NCBI RefSeq assembly: GCF_013359905.1
Contig: NZ_JABMCC010000083.1
Coordinates: 1 to 63,963, forward strand
Source: Paenibacillus taichungensis
GTDB taxonomy: Bacteria > Bacillota > Bacilli > Paenibacillales > Paenibacillaceae
DNA length: 63,963 nt
Direction of reading: 5' to 3'
Position numbers and translations under genes: made by a program
Notes under the pieces: model-generated
What the model saw: only the letters and a program-made list of their open reading frames with translations
Told to the model about the DNA's origin: nothing
The model's database searches: none
Shown here: in pieces, positions 1-9,576 of the stretch
Layout: each line of letters begins with the position of its first letter
How positions within the stretch are numbered: the first letter of the stretch is position 1

Positions 1-20
1 AGATGTAAGCTAAGCTATGC

Positions 21-138
21 GTTTGGTGGCGATGGCGGAGGGGTTCCACACGTACCCATCCCGAACACGACCGTTAAGCCCTCTAGCGCCGATGGTACTT
101 GGACCGCAGGGTCCTGGGAGAGTAGGACGCCGCCAAGC
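21..138 (+). rRNA. rrf: 5S ribosomal RNA
   Basis: The sequence has the typical 5S layout: a 5' arm beginning GTTTGGTGGCGATGGC, the internal CCACACGTACCCATCCCGAA region, and a 3' end GGACGCCGCCAAGC that pairs with the 5' arm. It is followed at once by an intrinsic terminator, so it is the last gene of an rrn operon whose 23S lies outside the window. Ends are estimated from the pairing arms. Confidence 0.95.
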
Positions 139-142
139 GAAG

Positions 143-178
143 AACCACTGCCGATGTTATTCGGTGGTGGTTTTTATT
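143..178 (+). terminator. rrn operon terminator
   Basis: A 12-bp stem (AACCACTGCCGA with TCGGTGGTGGTT, two G-U pairs) with loop TGTTAT is followed by a T-rich run. It ends the rrn operon right after 5S. Confidence 0.85.
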
Positions 179-368
179 TGCGTTTTTTACTATAGATCAC
201 AGGTGGAACAATTATAATACACGAAAAAAATATTCCCGGGAGATGCGCTGGCATCTCTTGTTTGACTTTGTCCCGTTCCTCTGACACACTCATAAATGGA
301 TACATACATCACGTATCAGGCCATGATTTGAAAGATATCATAACTTAGAGAACGGGGTGCAGGACGAT
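179..368 (+). other. intergenic region, rrn to acetyltransferase gene
   Basis: No gene is seen. A 7-bp hairpin (GAGATGC/GCATCTC, 240-257) is followed by a TTGACT hexamer at 262-267, but no good -10 lies at the right distance, so I do not call a promoter. Confidence 0.4.
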
Positions 369-1544
369 ATGGAAATTCAGAAATTAACCGTTGATGATTT
401 TGAGCCAGCGATGGCACTCTCCGAGTATGCTTTTCAAGTGGTAATGAGTGAAGAACAAACGGAGAAGCGACGGAGTCAATTTGATTCTCAGGATATATGG
501 GGTGTATTTGAGGAAGGACAATTGGGTGCCAAACTTCACATTATTCCTTTTCAAACCTATATTCATGGGAGATCGTTCGAGATGGGCGGTATTGCGGGAG
601 TAGCGACATGGCCAGAATATAGACGTAAAGGCTGGGTAGCTGGATTGTTGAAGCATGCGCTGGAGGAAATGAACCGTAAGAAACAAAGTATATCGTTTTT
701 GCATCCGTTCTCTTTTGCGTTTTATCGGAGATATGGATGGGAGACATATGTTGAGTTTAAACGATATAAAGTGTCTACAGCTCATCTGCCTGCGAAAAAG
801 GCAACCTCTGGAACAATTCGACGTGGCGATCCGGGACTCAGCATATTAAAGGAAGTATACAGTGCGTATGCTGAGCGCTATAACGGAACTTTGATCCGGA
901 ATGATGCGAGATGGGAGAACTCAGTTCTCACTAATGGAGCCAGCCAGAAGGCTATATATTATGATGAAGCTGGTAAAGCACAAGGCTATCTTTTATATGA
1001 GGTTAAGGAAAGAAAGTTTACCATTAGAGAGATCATTTACTTGAATGAAGAGGCAAGACAAGGTTTATGGACCTTTATTGCGAACCATGATTCCATGATT
1101 GAGGAAGTAACTTTACAGGCACCAGCCAGTGATATGCTTGCTTTTCAATTAGACAATCCGCGGATTCAGCAGGAAGTTATACCATTCTTCATGGCACGTA
1201 TTGTGAGTGTAGAACAATTTATTTCACAGTACCCTTTTGCGAGCCCAGACTCACCAGTACAGATTAATCTCCAGGTAGAGGATGCACACGCACCATGGAA
1301 TGAAGGGGTATGGCAGTTGAATGTGGCGATGAACGGTACAGCTTCGATTTGGAAAACATCTGAGCCGGCTGATAAAGATCAGACTGTTAAAGTAGACATT
1401 CAGGCGCTCACCGCAATACTGATGGGCTATCGCAGGCCCGCAGAGATGGCTCAAATAGGTAGAATTGAAGGACCAAATGGAGCGATTAAGGCTCTGGAAC
1501 AAGCGATTCCTAAACGGGAAACGTATTTACTTGATTTTTTCTGA
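369..1544 (+). CDS. Eis-like GNAT family N-acetyltransferase
   Basis: This 391-residue protein matches the layout of the Eis family: an N-terminal GNAT domain, a second divergent GNAT domain and a C-terminal sterol-carrier-protein-2-like domain from about residue 285. The acetyl-CoA loop is visible as EYRRKGWVAGLL near residue 85. Eis enzymes acetylate amines, in some species aminoglycosides or host proteins; the substrate here cannot be read from sequence. I prefer ATG 369; GTG 357 in the same frame is possible because the upstream purine runs are poorly spaced for either. The gene stands alone between the rrn terminator and the ctsR promoter, is followed by a weak terminator, and is not part of the conserved block. 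Confidence 0.8.
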   Translation: MEIQKLTVDDFEPAMALSEYAFQVVMSEEQTEKRRSQFDSQDIWGVFEEGQLGAKLHIIPFQTYIHGRSFEMGGIAGVATWPEYRRKGWVAGLLKHALEEMNRKKQSISFLHPFSFAFYRRYGWETYVEFKRYKVSTAHLPAKKATSGTIRRGDPGLSILKEVYSAYAERYNGTLIRNDARWENSVLTNGASQKAIYYDEAGKAQGYLLYEVKERKFTIREIIYLNEEARQGLWTFIANHDSMIEEVTLQAPASDMLAFQLDNPRIQQEVIPFFMARIVSVEQFISQYPFASPDSPVQINLQVEDAHAPWNEGVWQLNVAMNGTASIWKTSEPADKDQTVKVDIQALTAILMGYRRPAEMAQIGRIEGPNGAIKALEQAIPKRETYLLDFF

Positions 1545-1627
1545 TCCTCATAGAGTAACGAATATTCTAGGATCAATTTTGTAGATTTAACTTGTATAGC
1601 ATTACGTTGCTAGTGTGAGACAAATGG

Positions 1628-1660
1628 ACTTCTCCAGCTATTTTGGAGAGGTTTTTTTGT
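1628..1660 (+). terminator. probable terminator of the acetyltransferase gene
   Basis: A short stem (TCTCC with GGAGA) is followed by GG and a run of seven T. The stem is weak but the position and T-tract fit. Confidence 0.55.
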
Positions 1661-1710
1661 GTCAGCCGAATATTTCGTGTAAAATCGTAAAAAATGAATA
1701 GTGCTCCCTC

Positions 1711-1738
1711 TTGGCAAAACCACAAAATATGCTATAAT
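1711..1738 (+). promoter_or_regulatory. sigma-A promoter of ctsR operon
   Basis: TTGGCA (1711-1716) and TATAAT (1733-1738) are separated by 16 bases. The CtsR operator begins eight bases after the -10 box, so it would cover the transcription start. Confidence 0.85.
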
Positions 1739-1746
1739 GTATATAA

Positions 1747-1763
1747 AGTCAAAGAAAGTCAAA
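1747..1763 (+). promoter_or_regulatory. CtsR operator (direct heptad repeat)
   Basis: The heptad AGTCAAA occurs twice with a three-base spacer (AGTCAAA GAA AGTCAAA), matching the CtsR consensus of tandem RGTCAAA heptads 3 bp apart. A partial third GTCAA follows. Its place at the start site of ctsR itself implies autorepression, relieved on heat or protein stress. Confidence 0.9.
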
Positions 1764-2016
1764 GTCAACTAAAGGTTAAATACTTACGTAGCTTTCTTTC
1801 TGCAATCCGGTGGTGGGAGCCATTTTAAAGGTAGTGCACATCAGCGGATAAAAGCAATATTAAAGGACCTTCGAGCGTCCTTCGCTCTCCCGTTAAAGAC
1901 CGTTGAAGATCAGTTTCGCTGTTTCCTTGATTGGTTAAATGGGTTGAGAAGGTGTACTCTGTAGGGGCGTGTGGGTCCTTATTGACTTAACGTTTCAGAC
2001 AGTGGAGGATGAGTGG
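1764..2016 (+). other. untranslated leader of ctsR
   Basis: About 250 bases separate the operator from the ctsR start. No gene, terminator or known riboswitch is recognised. It ends in the Shine-Dalgarno GGAGGA at 2004-2009. Confidence 0.5.
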
Positions 2017-2478
2017 ATGCGTAATATCTCTGATATTATCGAACAATATCTGAAGAGTATTTTGCATGAAAGTCCCGAAGGAATGGTCGAAATTCAACGT
2101 AATGATCTGGCTGACCAATTTTCATGTGTGCCTTCCCAGATCAATTATGTCATCAGCACCCGATTTACACTCGAAAAAGGTTACCTTGTAGAGAGTAAAC
2201 GTGGCGGCGGCGGTTATGTTCGCATACAGCGGATTGAATTGCCGGCTCACTCGGCTCTGCATAACCATTTGCACCATAGTATTGGAGATGAGATCGGGCA
2301 GACAGCTGCCGAAGGTCTGATCTACCAACTGGAAGAAGCACGTTTCTTAAGCAAAAGGGAAGCCGGGTTGATGCGGGCAGCTGTATCGAGAGAGATTATA
2401 TTGGTCAAACTTCCTTACCGGGATCAAATTCGTGCCAGAATGTTAAAGGCGATGTTAATATCTTTGCTCGGTAAATGA
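2017..2478 (+). CDS. ctsR: transcriptional repressor CtsR
   Basis: CtsR (153 residues, the usual length) is the dimeric winged-helix repressor of class III heat-shock genes. The N-terminal MRNISDIIEQYL and the glycine-rich wing KRGGGGYVRI (residues 61-70) are hallmarks; Arg62 in the wing is the residue McsB phosphorylates in related bacteria. I chose ATG 2017 because GGAGGA lies seven bases upstream and the family starts here; an in-frame upstream extension to 1969 is not family-like. It is first in an operon with mcsA, mcsB and clpC and has its own operator upstream. Confidence 0.97.
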   Translation: MRNISDIIEQYLKSILHESPEGMVEIQRNDLADQFSCVPSQINYVISTRFTLEKGYLVESKRGGGGYVRIQRIELPAHSALHNHLHHSIGDEIGQTAAEGLIYQLEEARFLSKREAGLMRAAVSREIILVKLPYRDQIRARMLKAMLISLLGK

Positions 2479-2508
2479 AAACTATCGGGATCAAGGGGGT
2501 ACATCATT

Positions 2509-3033
2509 GTGCTGTGCCAAGAATGCAACAAACGTCCGGCAACACTCCATTTCACGAAAATCGTGAACGGAGAGAAAACGGAATTCCATATTTGTGAGTC
2601 ATGCGCTCGTGAAAAAGGGGAAATGATTCCGGGAACATCCAACGGATTTTCCATTCATAACTTATTGTCCGGGTTGCTTGATTTTGAGCCTACAGGCAAA
2701 AATGGCAGTGCAGGAGCAACACCTGCGCAATCCCTTCGTTGTGAAGAATGCGGGATGACCTATTCACAGTTTAGCAAAATTGGCCGCTTTGGCTGTAGCT
2801 CATGTTATAAATATTTTGACAGTCGTTTGGATCCGCTATTCAAACGGGTTCATGGTAGCACTTCCCACGTGGGTAAAGTGCCTGCACGAGCTGGTGGTCG
2901 CATCAAGGTGAAACGACAGATTGCTGATCTGAAACGGGATCTTCAGGAGAGCATAACGCAAGAGGAGTTTGAAGAAGCTGCTCAAATTCGTGATCAGATC
3001 AGGGAACTTGAAAAAGAAATAGCTCAGGAGTAA
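2509..3033 (+). CDS. mcsA: McsA, zinc-finger activator of the McsB kinase
   Basis: McsA (174 residues) binds zinc or other metals and activates the arginine kinase McsB. Two paired cysteine motifs are visible (C3/C6 with C29/C32, and C78/C81 with C96/C99), followed by a C-terminal UVR domain from about residue 139 of the type also found in ClpC and UvrB. The start is GTG 2509, behind AAGGGGGT. It lies 30 bases after ctsR and 28 bases before mcsB. Confidence 0.95.
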   Translation: MLCQECNKRPATLHFTKIVNGEKTEFHICESCAREKGEMIPGTSNGFSIHNLLSGLLDFEPTGKNGSAGATPAQSLRCEECGMTYSQFSKIGRFGCSSCYKYFDSRLDPLFKRVHGSTSHVGKVPARAGGRIKVKRQIADLKRDLQESITQEEFEEAAQIRDQIRELEKEIAQE

Positions 3034-3061
3034 AGTTTGTGATGAGTAGGAGGGATGCGTA

Positions 3062-4132
3062 ATGCCTAATCTTCGTTTTACAGAGAAGGCGCTCAGCGAC
3101 TGGATGCGCAGTGATGCGGCTGATTCCGAAATCGTCATTAGCAGCCGGGTCCGGATCGCGCGCAACCTGCAGCATTATCCGTTTCCGATGCTGGCTTCCA
3201 ATGAGCAATCGGAAGAAGTGCTGAATAAGCTGAGCGAAGTACTTCAATACGATGACGTTCATGCCTTTGGAGATTTTCATACCTTGGATCTGATTGATAT
3301 CGATGAACTTGACAAACGGGTGCTGGTAGAGAAACATCTGATCAGTCCTAGTCTTGCGAACGAATCCAGAAATGGTGCGGTTATTCTCAGTGAGGATGAA
3401 TCTGTCAGTATTATGATTAATGAAGAGGATCATCTTCGTATCCAGTGCCTCTATCCGGGGTTCCAGGTGAAAGAAGCCTGGGAGAAAGCTTCCGCCATAG
3501 ATGATGCTTTTGAAGCGCATGTGGATTATGCTTTTGATGACCGCAGAGGATATTTAACCAGCTGTCCTACGAATGTAGGTACAGGTGTAAGAGCATCTGT
3601 CATGATGCATTTGCCCGCTCTGGTTATGACACAGCAGATTGGCCGCATTTTAACGGCAGTCTCCCAAGTCGGACTGACTGTACGGGGAATTTACGGTGAA
3701 GGCAGTGAGGCGATGGGTAACCTGTTCCAGATCTCGAACCAGATCACACTGGGGCAGACGGAACAAGAAGTCATCGATAACCTGCATAGTGTTGTTTTAC
3801 AGATGATTGGGCATGAGCGTACTGCTAGAGAACGGTTAATTACCGACTCTAGGCTGCGAATTACCGACAGGGTTATGCGTTCATACGGCATTCTGTCCCA
3901 TGCAGCCATCGTCGATTCGAAGGAAGCTGCACAGCGTCTGTCTGATGTTCGACTTGGCGTAGATCTCGGCTTGTTGGACGGCTTGTCCATAACCGTGATG
4001 AACGAGTTGAATGTGATGACGCAGCCGGGCTTTTTGCAAAAAACTTTTGGGGAAGACATGCGGACAGATGAGCGTGACATATATCGGGCTCAGTTGATCC
4101 GTGATACGATCAGTGCAGCCAATCAATCTTAG
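3062..4132 (+). CDS. mcsB: protein arginine kinase McsB
   Basis: McsB (356 residues) phosphorylates arginines on proteins, marking them for ClpCP and inactivating CtsR. It is built on the phosphagen kinase fold: the ATP-binding SSRVRIARN near residues 27-35, the acidic NEED loop at 120-123 and the conserved cysteine loop LTSCPTNVGTG (C168) are all present, so it should be active. The SD AGGAGGGATG lies just upstream. A gap of 187 bases with promoter- and terminator-like elements separates it from clpC. Confidence 0.97.
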   Translation: MPNLRFTEKALSDWMRSDAADSEIVISSRVRIARNLQHYPFPMLASNEQSEEVLNKLSEVLQYDDVHAFGDFHTLDLIDIDELDKRVLVEKHLISPSLANESRNGAVILSEDESVSIMINEEDHLRIQCLYPGFQVKEAWEKASAIDDAFEAHVDYAFDDRRGYLTSCPTNVGTGVRASVMMHLPALVMTQQIGRILTAVSQVGLTVRGIYGEGSEAMGNLFQISNQITLGQTEQEVIDNLHSVVLQMIGHERTARERLITDSRLRITDRVMRSYGILSHAAIVDSKEAAQRLSDVRLGVDLGLLDGLSITVMNELNVMTQPGFLQKTFGEDMRTDERDIYRAQLIRDTISAANQS

Positions 4133-4158
4133 GTTGATCAAGAGTTGTTTATAAAGGT

Positions 4159-4188
4159 TTCACGTCGCATTTGCGGCTTTTATATAAT
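4159..4188 (+). promoter_or_regulatory. possible internal promoter for clpC
   Basis: TATAAT at 4183-4188 has a partial -35 (TTCACG, 4159-4164) 18 bases upstream. The -10 is perfect and the -35 matches at four positions. If used, clpC could be expressed without ctsR-mcsAB. Confidence 0.4.
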
Positions 4189-4260
4189 AGAGCATTTCTA
4201 TAAATGAATGCTGAATGATTTTATTCGCAGCATGGCTGCAAACAAAAATGATATGAAGAA

Positions 4261-4293
4261 TACGGGGGGATCCTTTTAACAGCCCCCGTTTTA
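4261..4293 (+). terminator. hairpin with T-run in the clpC leader (possible attenuator)
   Basis: ACGGGGG (4262-4268) pairs with CCCCCGT (4283-4289) and is followed by TTTAT. It has the form of an intrinsic terminator but sits inside the operon, 30 bases before the clpC start codon. Confidence 0.5.
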
Positions 4294-4319
4294 TCCAAAA
4301 CCATGGAGGTGCAGGAGAT

Positions 4320-6782
4320 ATGATGTTTGGAAGATTTACGGAACGGGCCCAAAAGGTGCTCGCATTGGCGCAGGAAGAAGCTGTCCGTCTTGGTCATAAT
4401 AACATCGGTACAGAGCACATTTTGCTCGGCCTCATTCGTGAAGGCGAAGGCATCGCAGCCAAAGCGCTGATCGGCCTGGGACTCGGATTGGAAAAAATTC
4501 AAGATGAAGTAGAAACGCTGATTGGCCGTGGCCAAGAGCAACCTACGAACATTGCATATACGCCTCGTGCGAAAAAAGTAATTGAACTGTCTATGGATGA
4601 AGCTCGCAAATTGGGCCATACCTATGTAGGCACAGAGCATATCCTGCTGGGATTGATCCGTGAAGGCGAAGGGGTTGCGGCACGTGTGCTGAACAACCTG
4701 GGTATTAGCTTGAACAAGGCACGTCAACAAGTACTGCAATTGCTTGGCAGCAGCGAAGCTGTATCCAGTCATAACGGTACACCTGCCAATGTCAGCACAC
4801 CAACACTGGACAGTCTGGCACGTGACCTTACGGCGTATGCCAGAGAGAACAACCTGGACCCAGTGATTGGACGTAGTAAAGAAATCGAACGTGTTATTCA
4901 GGTTCTGAGCCGTCGTACCAAGAATAACCCGGTACTGATTGGTGAGCCAGGTGTAGGTAAAACAGCCATCGCTGAAGGACTTGCACAAAAAATTATCGCC
5001 AACGAAATTCCGGAGACTTTGCGTGACAAACGTGTCATGACCTTAGATATGGGTTCGGTTGTTGCAGGTACAAAATATCGTGGTGAATTCGAAGATCGTT
5101 TGAAAAAAATTATGGATGAAATTCGTCAAGCGGGTAACATTGTCCTGTTCATCGACGAATTGCATACCCTGATTGGTGCAGGCGGAGCGGAAGGTGCAAT
5201 TGATGCTTCGAACATTTTGAAACCGGCTTTGGCCCGTGGAGAATTGCAGTGCATCGGTGCAACAACACTGGATGAATACCGCAAATATATCGAGAAAGAT
5301 GCTGCCCTGGAGCGCCGTTTCCAACCGATCACGGTGGATCAGCCTTCTCCAGAAGAAGCAATTCAGATTTTACACGGCTTGCGTGATCGTTACGAAGCGC
5401 ATCACCGGGTGAAAATTACGGATGAGGCGATTGTGCAGGCGGTTAAACTGTCTGATCGGTACATTACAGACCGTTTCCTACCGGATAAAGCGATTGACCT
5501 GATTGATGAGGCGGGCTCCAAAGTAAGATTGAACTCTTACACGATCCCACCAAACCTCAAACAATTGGAAAGCCGTCTCGAAGATATCCGTAAGGAAAAA
5601 GACGCAGCGGTTCAAAGCCAAGAATTCGAGAAAGCAGCAGCTCTGCGTGACACGGAACAAAAAATCCGTGAAGAGCTGGATGTAACGAAGAACCAATGGA
5701 AAGAAAAACAAGGTCGCACGGATTCTGAAGTAACGCCTGAGGATATCGCGCAAGTGGTAGCCAACTGGACTGGAATTCCGGTGAACAAGCTGAAAGAAGA
5801 AGAAACACAACGCTTGATGAACCTGGAGTCTATTCTTCATGAACGTGTCATTGGCCAAGATGAGGCTGTGAAGTCTGTCAGTCGTGCAGTTCGTCGTGCT
5901 CGGGCCGGATTGAAAGATCCGAAACGTCCGATGGGTTCATTTATCTTCCTAGGTCCTACCGGGGTAGGTAAAACCGAGCTCGCTCGTGCACTTGCAGAAG
6001 CCATGTTTGGCGATGAAAATGCAGTGATCCGGATCGATATGTCCGAGTATGGTGAGAAGCATTCGACTTCCCGACTCGTCGGAGCGCCTCCGGGATATGT
6101 GGGATATGAAGAAGGTGGACAACTGACAGAGAAAGTTCGTCGCAAACCTTACTCCGTCGTCCTGCTCGATGAGATCGAGAAAGCACATCCGGAAGTATTT
6201 AACATCTTGCTGCAAGTGCTTGAGGATGGTCGTCTGACGGATTCCAAAGGTCGCGTTGTTGACTTCCGAAATACATTGATTATTCTGACATCCAACGTGG
6301 GTGCTGAAGCGATCAAACGTAACTCTACACTCGGCTTCACAGCAGTTGTGGATGCAGGGGCGGATTATGATAACATGAAGGGTAAAGTCATGGATGAGCT
6401 GAAGAAAAGCTTCCGTCCAGAGTTCCTTAACCGGATTGATGAAATTATCGTGTTCCACTCTCTGGAACAGAAACACATTGCAGAGATTGTTACCCTCATG
6501 AGTGAGGAGCTTCGGAAACGGCTACGTGAATACGAGGTTGACTTCGAACTCACCGACAATGCCAAGGATTTCCTTGCTAAAGCCGGCTTCGATCCAGCTT
6601 ATGGTGCTCGTCCGCTTCGTCGGGCGATCCAGAAGCATATCGAAGACAAATTGTCTGAAGAGTTGCTCACGGGTAATGTGACCAAAGGTGATTCGTTGCT
6701 CATCGATGAAGAGAACGGAGCATTGTCTGTAACGAAAAAAGACGTTGTTGTTCCTTCCACTGAGGAAATTGAAACGAAATAA
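4320..6782 (+). CDS. clpC: ATP-dependent Clp protease ATPase subunit ClpC
   Basis: ClpC (820 residues) is a Hsp100 unfoldase that feeds substrates to ClpP. Two N-terminal Clp_N repeats (about 1-145) precede the first AAA+ module with Walker A GEPGVGKT near 208, a middle UVR/coiled-coil domain near 420-460 that binds adaptors such as MecA and McsB, and the second AAA+ module with GPTGVGKTE near 545. The LGF tripeptide following the second module's sensor region is the ClpP-docking loop. The start [11 protein letters not shown] is identical to family members and has GGAGGTG upstream. A strong terminator follows. Confidence 0.98.
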   Translation: MMFGRFTERAQKVLALAQEEAVRLGHNNIGTEHILLGLIREGEGIAAKALIGLGLGLEKIQDEVETLIGRGQEQPTNIAYTPRAKKVIELSMDEARKLGHTYVGTEHILLGLIREGEGVAARVLNNLGISLNKARQQVLQLLGSSEAVSSHNGTPANVSTPTLDSLARDLTAYARENNLDPVIGRSKEIERVIQVLSRRTKNNPVLIGEPGVGKTAIAEGLAQKIIANEIPETLRDKRVMTLDMGSVVAGTKYRGEFEDRLKKIMDEIRQAGNIVLFIDELHTLIGAGGAEGAIDASNILKPALARGELQCIGATTLDEYRKYIEKDAALERRFQPITVDQPSPEEAIQILHGLRDRYEAHHRVKITDEAIVQAVKLSDRYITDRFLPDKAIDLIDEAGSKVRLNSYTIPPNLKQLESRLEDIRKEKDAAVQSQEFEKAAALRDTEQKIREELDVTKNQWKEKQGRTDSEVTPEDIAQVVANWTGIPVNKLKEEETQRLMNLESILHERVIGQDEAVKSVSRAVRRARAGLKDPKRPMGSFIFLGPTGVGKTELARALAEAMFGDENAVIRIDMSEYGEKHSTSRLVGAPPGYVGYEEGGQLTEKVRRKPYSVVLLDEIEKAHPEVFNILLQVLEDGRLTDSKGRVVDFRNTLIILTSNVGAEAIKRNSTLGFTAVVDAGADYDNMKGKVMDELKKSFRPEFLNRIDEIIVFHSLEQKHIAEIVTLMSEELRKRLREYEVDFELTDNAKDFLAKAGFDPAYGARPLRRAIQKHIEDKLSEELLTGNVTKGDSLLIDEENGALSVTKKDVVVPSTEEIETK

Positions 6783-6827
6783 GTGACACTTAACTAGTGA
6801 CATAACTAATGAGTCTGATATATAAAA

Positions 6828-6875
6828 CAAAAATCCTTTCTGACTTTAGTCGGGAAGGATTTTTGTTTTTTTGTG
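6828..6875 (+). terminator. terminator of the ctsR-clpC operon
   Basis: A long hairpin (AAATCCTTTC with GGAAGGATTT, plus an inner GACT/AGTC pair) is followed by TTTTGTTTTTTT. Confidence 0.9.
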
Positions 6876-7075
6876 CCAGTCAGAGCCCCAAAGCTGTTGT
6901 TTATCAGAAAACAAACATTGAACTGGCTACGAACATGTGTAAAGTTTGCGATAATCCTTTACGAAAAATCTCAAACAATGGTAAACTTTTATTAACCCTG
7001 CACGTCAGGGAGTTTAGGCAAAATTCGTCGAAAAATGCAAAATGCTGTTATAAAATAAATCCTAGGAGTGCTGAA

Positions 7076-8443
7076 GTGGCCAAAGTTAAAACCAAGTTTC
7101 AGTGTACGGAATGCGGCTATGAAGCCCCCAAATGGTACGGCAAATGTCCTGGTTGTCAGTCTTGGAATTCAATGGTGGAAGAAACCGAAACGGTGGTCAA
7201 AACACAAGGAAGAAATTCCCCTCTTTTTGAGAGTAAAGATAAGCCACTTCCCATCATAGATATAGATAGCGGTCAGGAACCGCGTGTACAGACTGGAATT
7301 GAAGAGCTGAACCGGGTTTTGGGCGGCGGAATTGTTCCAGGATCTCTCGTTCTGGTGGGCGGAGACCCCGGAATCGGAAAATCAACGTTGATGTTGCAGA
7401 CATCTCATGCATTGACTCATTCAGGTTTGCGCGTGTTATATGTCTCAGGCGAGGAATCAGTTAAGCAAACGAAATTGCGGGCTGACCGTCTAGGTGCGCT
7501 GTCTCCTGAGTTATATGTACTATGTGAGACCAATATGGAGCGGGTTGAGGAAGCGGTGGAGCAGATCCAGCCGCATTTTCTAGTCATCGACTCCATTCAG
7601 ACCGTATATCTGCCAGAAGTCACCAGTGCTCCCGGCAGTGTAGCTCAGGTAAGGGAATGTACATCACGGTTCATGCGGATCGCCAAAGGGCGAGGCATTG
7701 CAACCGTACTTGTGGGGCATGTTACGAAAGAAGGTGCTATTGCAGGTCCACGTATGTTGGAGCATATGGTGGACTGTGTTCTTTATTTTGAGGGAGAGCG
7801 GCATCATACGTATCGCCTTTTACGTGCGGTGAAGAACCGTTTTGGTTCGACCAATGAAATCGGTATTTTTGAAATGGGTGAAGATGGACTTCGTGAAGTA
7901 GGTAACCCTTCTGAGCTCTTTTTGTCAGAACGTCCACTGGGTGTGGCTGGTTCTACCGTAGTTGCCAGCATGGAGGGCACACGTCCTCTGCTTGTGGAAT
8001 TGCAGGCATTGATTTCAACCACACATTTCCCTTCTCCTCGACGTATGGCGACAGGGGTAGATCTCCATCGATTAAATTTGATTATTGCGGTACTGGAGAA
8101 ACGGATGGGCATGTTCCTGCAAACACAGGATGCTTATCTGAACGTAGCTGGTGGCGTGAGATTAGATGAGCCGGCAGTGGATTTGGCGGTTGCTGTAAGT
8201 ATCGCATCTAGCTTGAGAGATGTGCCGACCAAGCCAGATGACGTCATCTTTGGGGAAATCGGTTTGACGGGTGAAGTTCGGGCCGTTTCACGGGCTGAAC
8301 AACGTGTGAAAGAAGCTCAAAAATTGGGCTTCAAGCGTGTCATTTTACCAGAAAAAAGCTTAAAGGGCTGGAAACATCCTCGCGGGATACAACTGATCGG
8401 TGTGAATACCGTGGCAGATGCACTAGCGGTTGCTTTAGATTAG
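7076..8443 (+). CDS. radA: DNA repair protein RadA (Sms)
   Basis: RadA (455 residues) is a RecA-like ATPase and branch-migration helicase acting in recombinational repair. It shows the N-terminal four-cysteine zinc finger (CTECGYE then KCPGC), Walker [10 protein letters not shown], the RadA-specific KNRFG motif and a C-terminal Lon-protease-like domain. I chose GTG 7076 (reading M-A-K-V-K-T-K-F) with AGGAG seven bases upstream; the open frame continues to 6809 but runs through the clpC terminator. disA follows 13 bases later, the usual pairing, and DisA is known to interact with RadA. Confidence 0.96.
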   Translation: MAKVKTKFQCTECGYEAPKWYGKCPGCQSWNSMVEETETVVKTQGRNSPLFESKDKPLPIIDIDSGQEPRVQTGIEELNRVLGGGIVPGSLVLVGGDPGIGKSTLMLQTSHALTHSGLRVLYVSGEESVKQTKLRADRLGALSPELYVLCETNMERVEEAVEQIQPHFLVIDSIQTVYLPEVTSAPGSVAQVRECTSRFMRIAKGRGIATVLVGHVTKEGAIAGPRMLEHMVDCVLYFEGERHHTYRLLRAVKNRFGSTNEIGIFEMGEDGLREVGNPSELFLSERPLGVAGSTVVASMEGTRPLLVELQALISTTHFPSPRRMATGVDLHRLNLIIAVLEKRMGMFLQTQDAYLNVAGGVRLDEPAVDLAVAVSIASSLRDVPTKPDDVIFGEIGLTGEVRAVSRAEQRVKEAQKLGFKRVILPEKSLKGWKHPRGIQLIGVNTVADALAVALD

Positions 8444-8456
8444 GGGGCATAACAAG

Positions 8457-9533
8457 ATGAAAGATTCGAGCCAACTGGATAATATGAACGAATTGTTAAG
8501 GCTGATCGCACCAGGTACACCTTTCCGCGAAGGTCTGGAGAACGTGCTGCGCGCCAAGACGGGTGCACTGCTGGTTGTAGGATACAGCCCTGAAGTGATG
8601 GAAGTAGTGGATGGAGGATTTTCGATTAACTGTGATTTCTCCCCGAACTATCTGTATGAACTCGCGAAGATGGACGGTGCCATTATCCTTAGTGAGGATT
8701 TAAAGCGTATCCTATACGCCAACACTCAGCTCATTCCTGACTCATCTATCTCTTCATCTGAGACGGGGATCCGTCACCGGACGGCTGAGCGAGTCGCGAA
8801 ACAAACAGGCAAATTAGTTGTATCTATATCGCAGCGCCGGAATATTATCACCTTATACCAAGGAACACTACGGTATTCCCTCAAGGAAATCGGGGTTATT
8901 TTGACCAAGGCGAATCAAGCGATTCAAACCTTGGAGAAATACAAAGCTGTATTGACACAGTCCCTTACGAATCTGAGCGCCTCCGAGTTCGAGGAACTGG
9001 TGACGATTCCTGAGGTGGTCAATGTCATTCAGCGTACGGAAATGGTTATGCGTATCAAAACGGAAATTAAGCGTTACATTCATGAACTCGGCAACGAGGG
9101 ACGTCTCATCTCCATGCAGATGGAGGAACTCGTCGGTACAACAGAAGAGGAAGCATGGCTACTGTATAAGGACTATGCCCGTGATGACAGTGATGACAAA
9201 ATCCGTGAGATTATCGTTGGTCTGAAAAGATTGTCGGACGATGAATTGCTGGATGCACATCATATTGTACGTCTTCTGGGATACCCTTCGTCAGCTGCTA
9301 CGTCCGAAGATTCGGTTGCACCTCGCGGATATCGGGTATTAAACAAGATACCCCGCCTGCCGAATGTCATCATCCATAACCTGGTGGATCAATTCGAACA
9401 ATTGCCTCATGTCATTATGGCTACAATTGAAGAGCTGGACGAAGTGGACGGGATTGGAGAGGTGCGCGCCCGTACCATTAAGGAAGGTCTCAAGCGTTTG
9501 CAGGAGCAAATGTTTATTGACAGACAAATGTAA
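8457..9533 (+). CDS. disA: DNA integrity scanning diadenylate cyclase DisA
   Basis: DisA (358 residues) makes cyclic di-AMP from two ATP while scanning DNA, pausing at branched structures. The DAC active-site motifs DGA (residues 73-75) and RHR (106-108) are intact, followed by a helical spine and a C-terminal helix-hairpin-helix domain ([17 protein letters not shown]). The start lies behind GGGGGC, 13 bases after radA, indicating one transcript. Confidence 0.97.
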   Translation: MKDSSQLDNMNELLRLIAPGTPFREGLENVLRAKTGALLVVGYSPEVMEVVDGGFSINCDFSPNYLYELAKMDGAIILSEDLKRILYANTQLIPDSSISSSETGIRHRTAERVAKQTGKLVVSISQRRNIITLYQGTLRYSLKEIGVILTKANQAIQTLEKYKAVLTQSLTNLSASEFEELVTIPEVVNVIQRTEMVMRIKTEIKRYIHELGNEGRLISMQMEELVGTTEEEAWLLYKDYARDDSDDKIREIIVGLKRLSDDELLDAHHIVRLLGYPSSAATSEDSVAPRGYRVLNKIPRLPNVIIHNLVDQFEQLPHVIMATIEELDEVDGIGEVRARTIKEGLKRLQEQMFIDRQM

Positions 9534-9576
9534 GGGTTTGCCTATAACGGCTTGAAAATAATGAGGTGAAACAACG

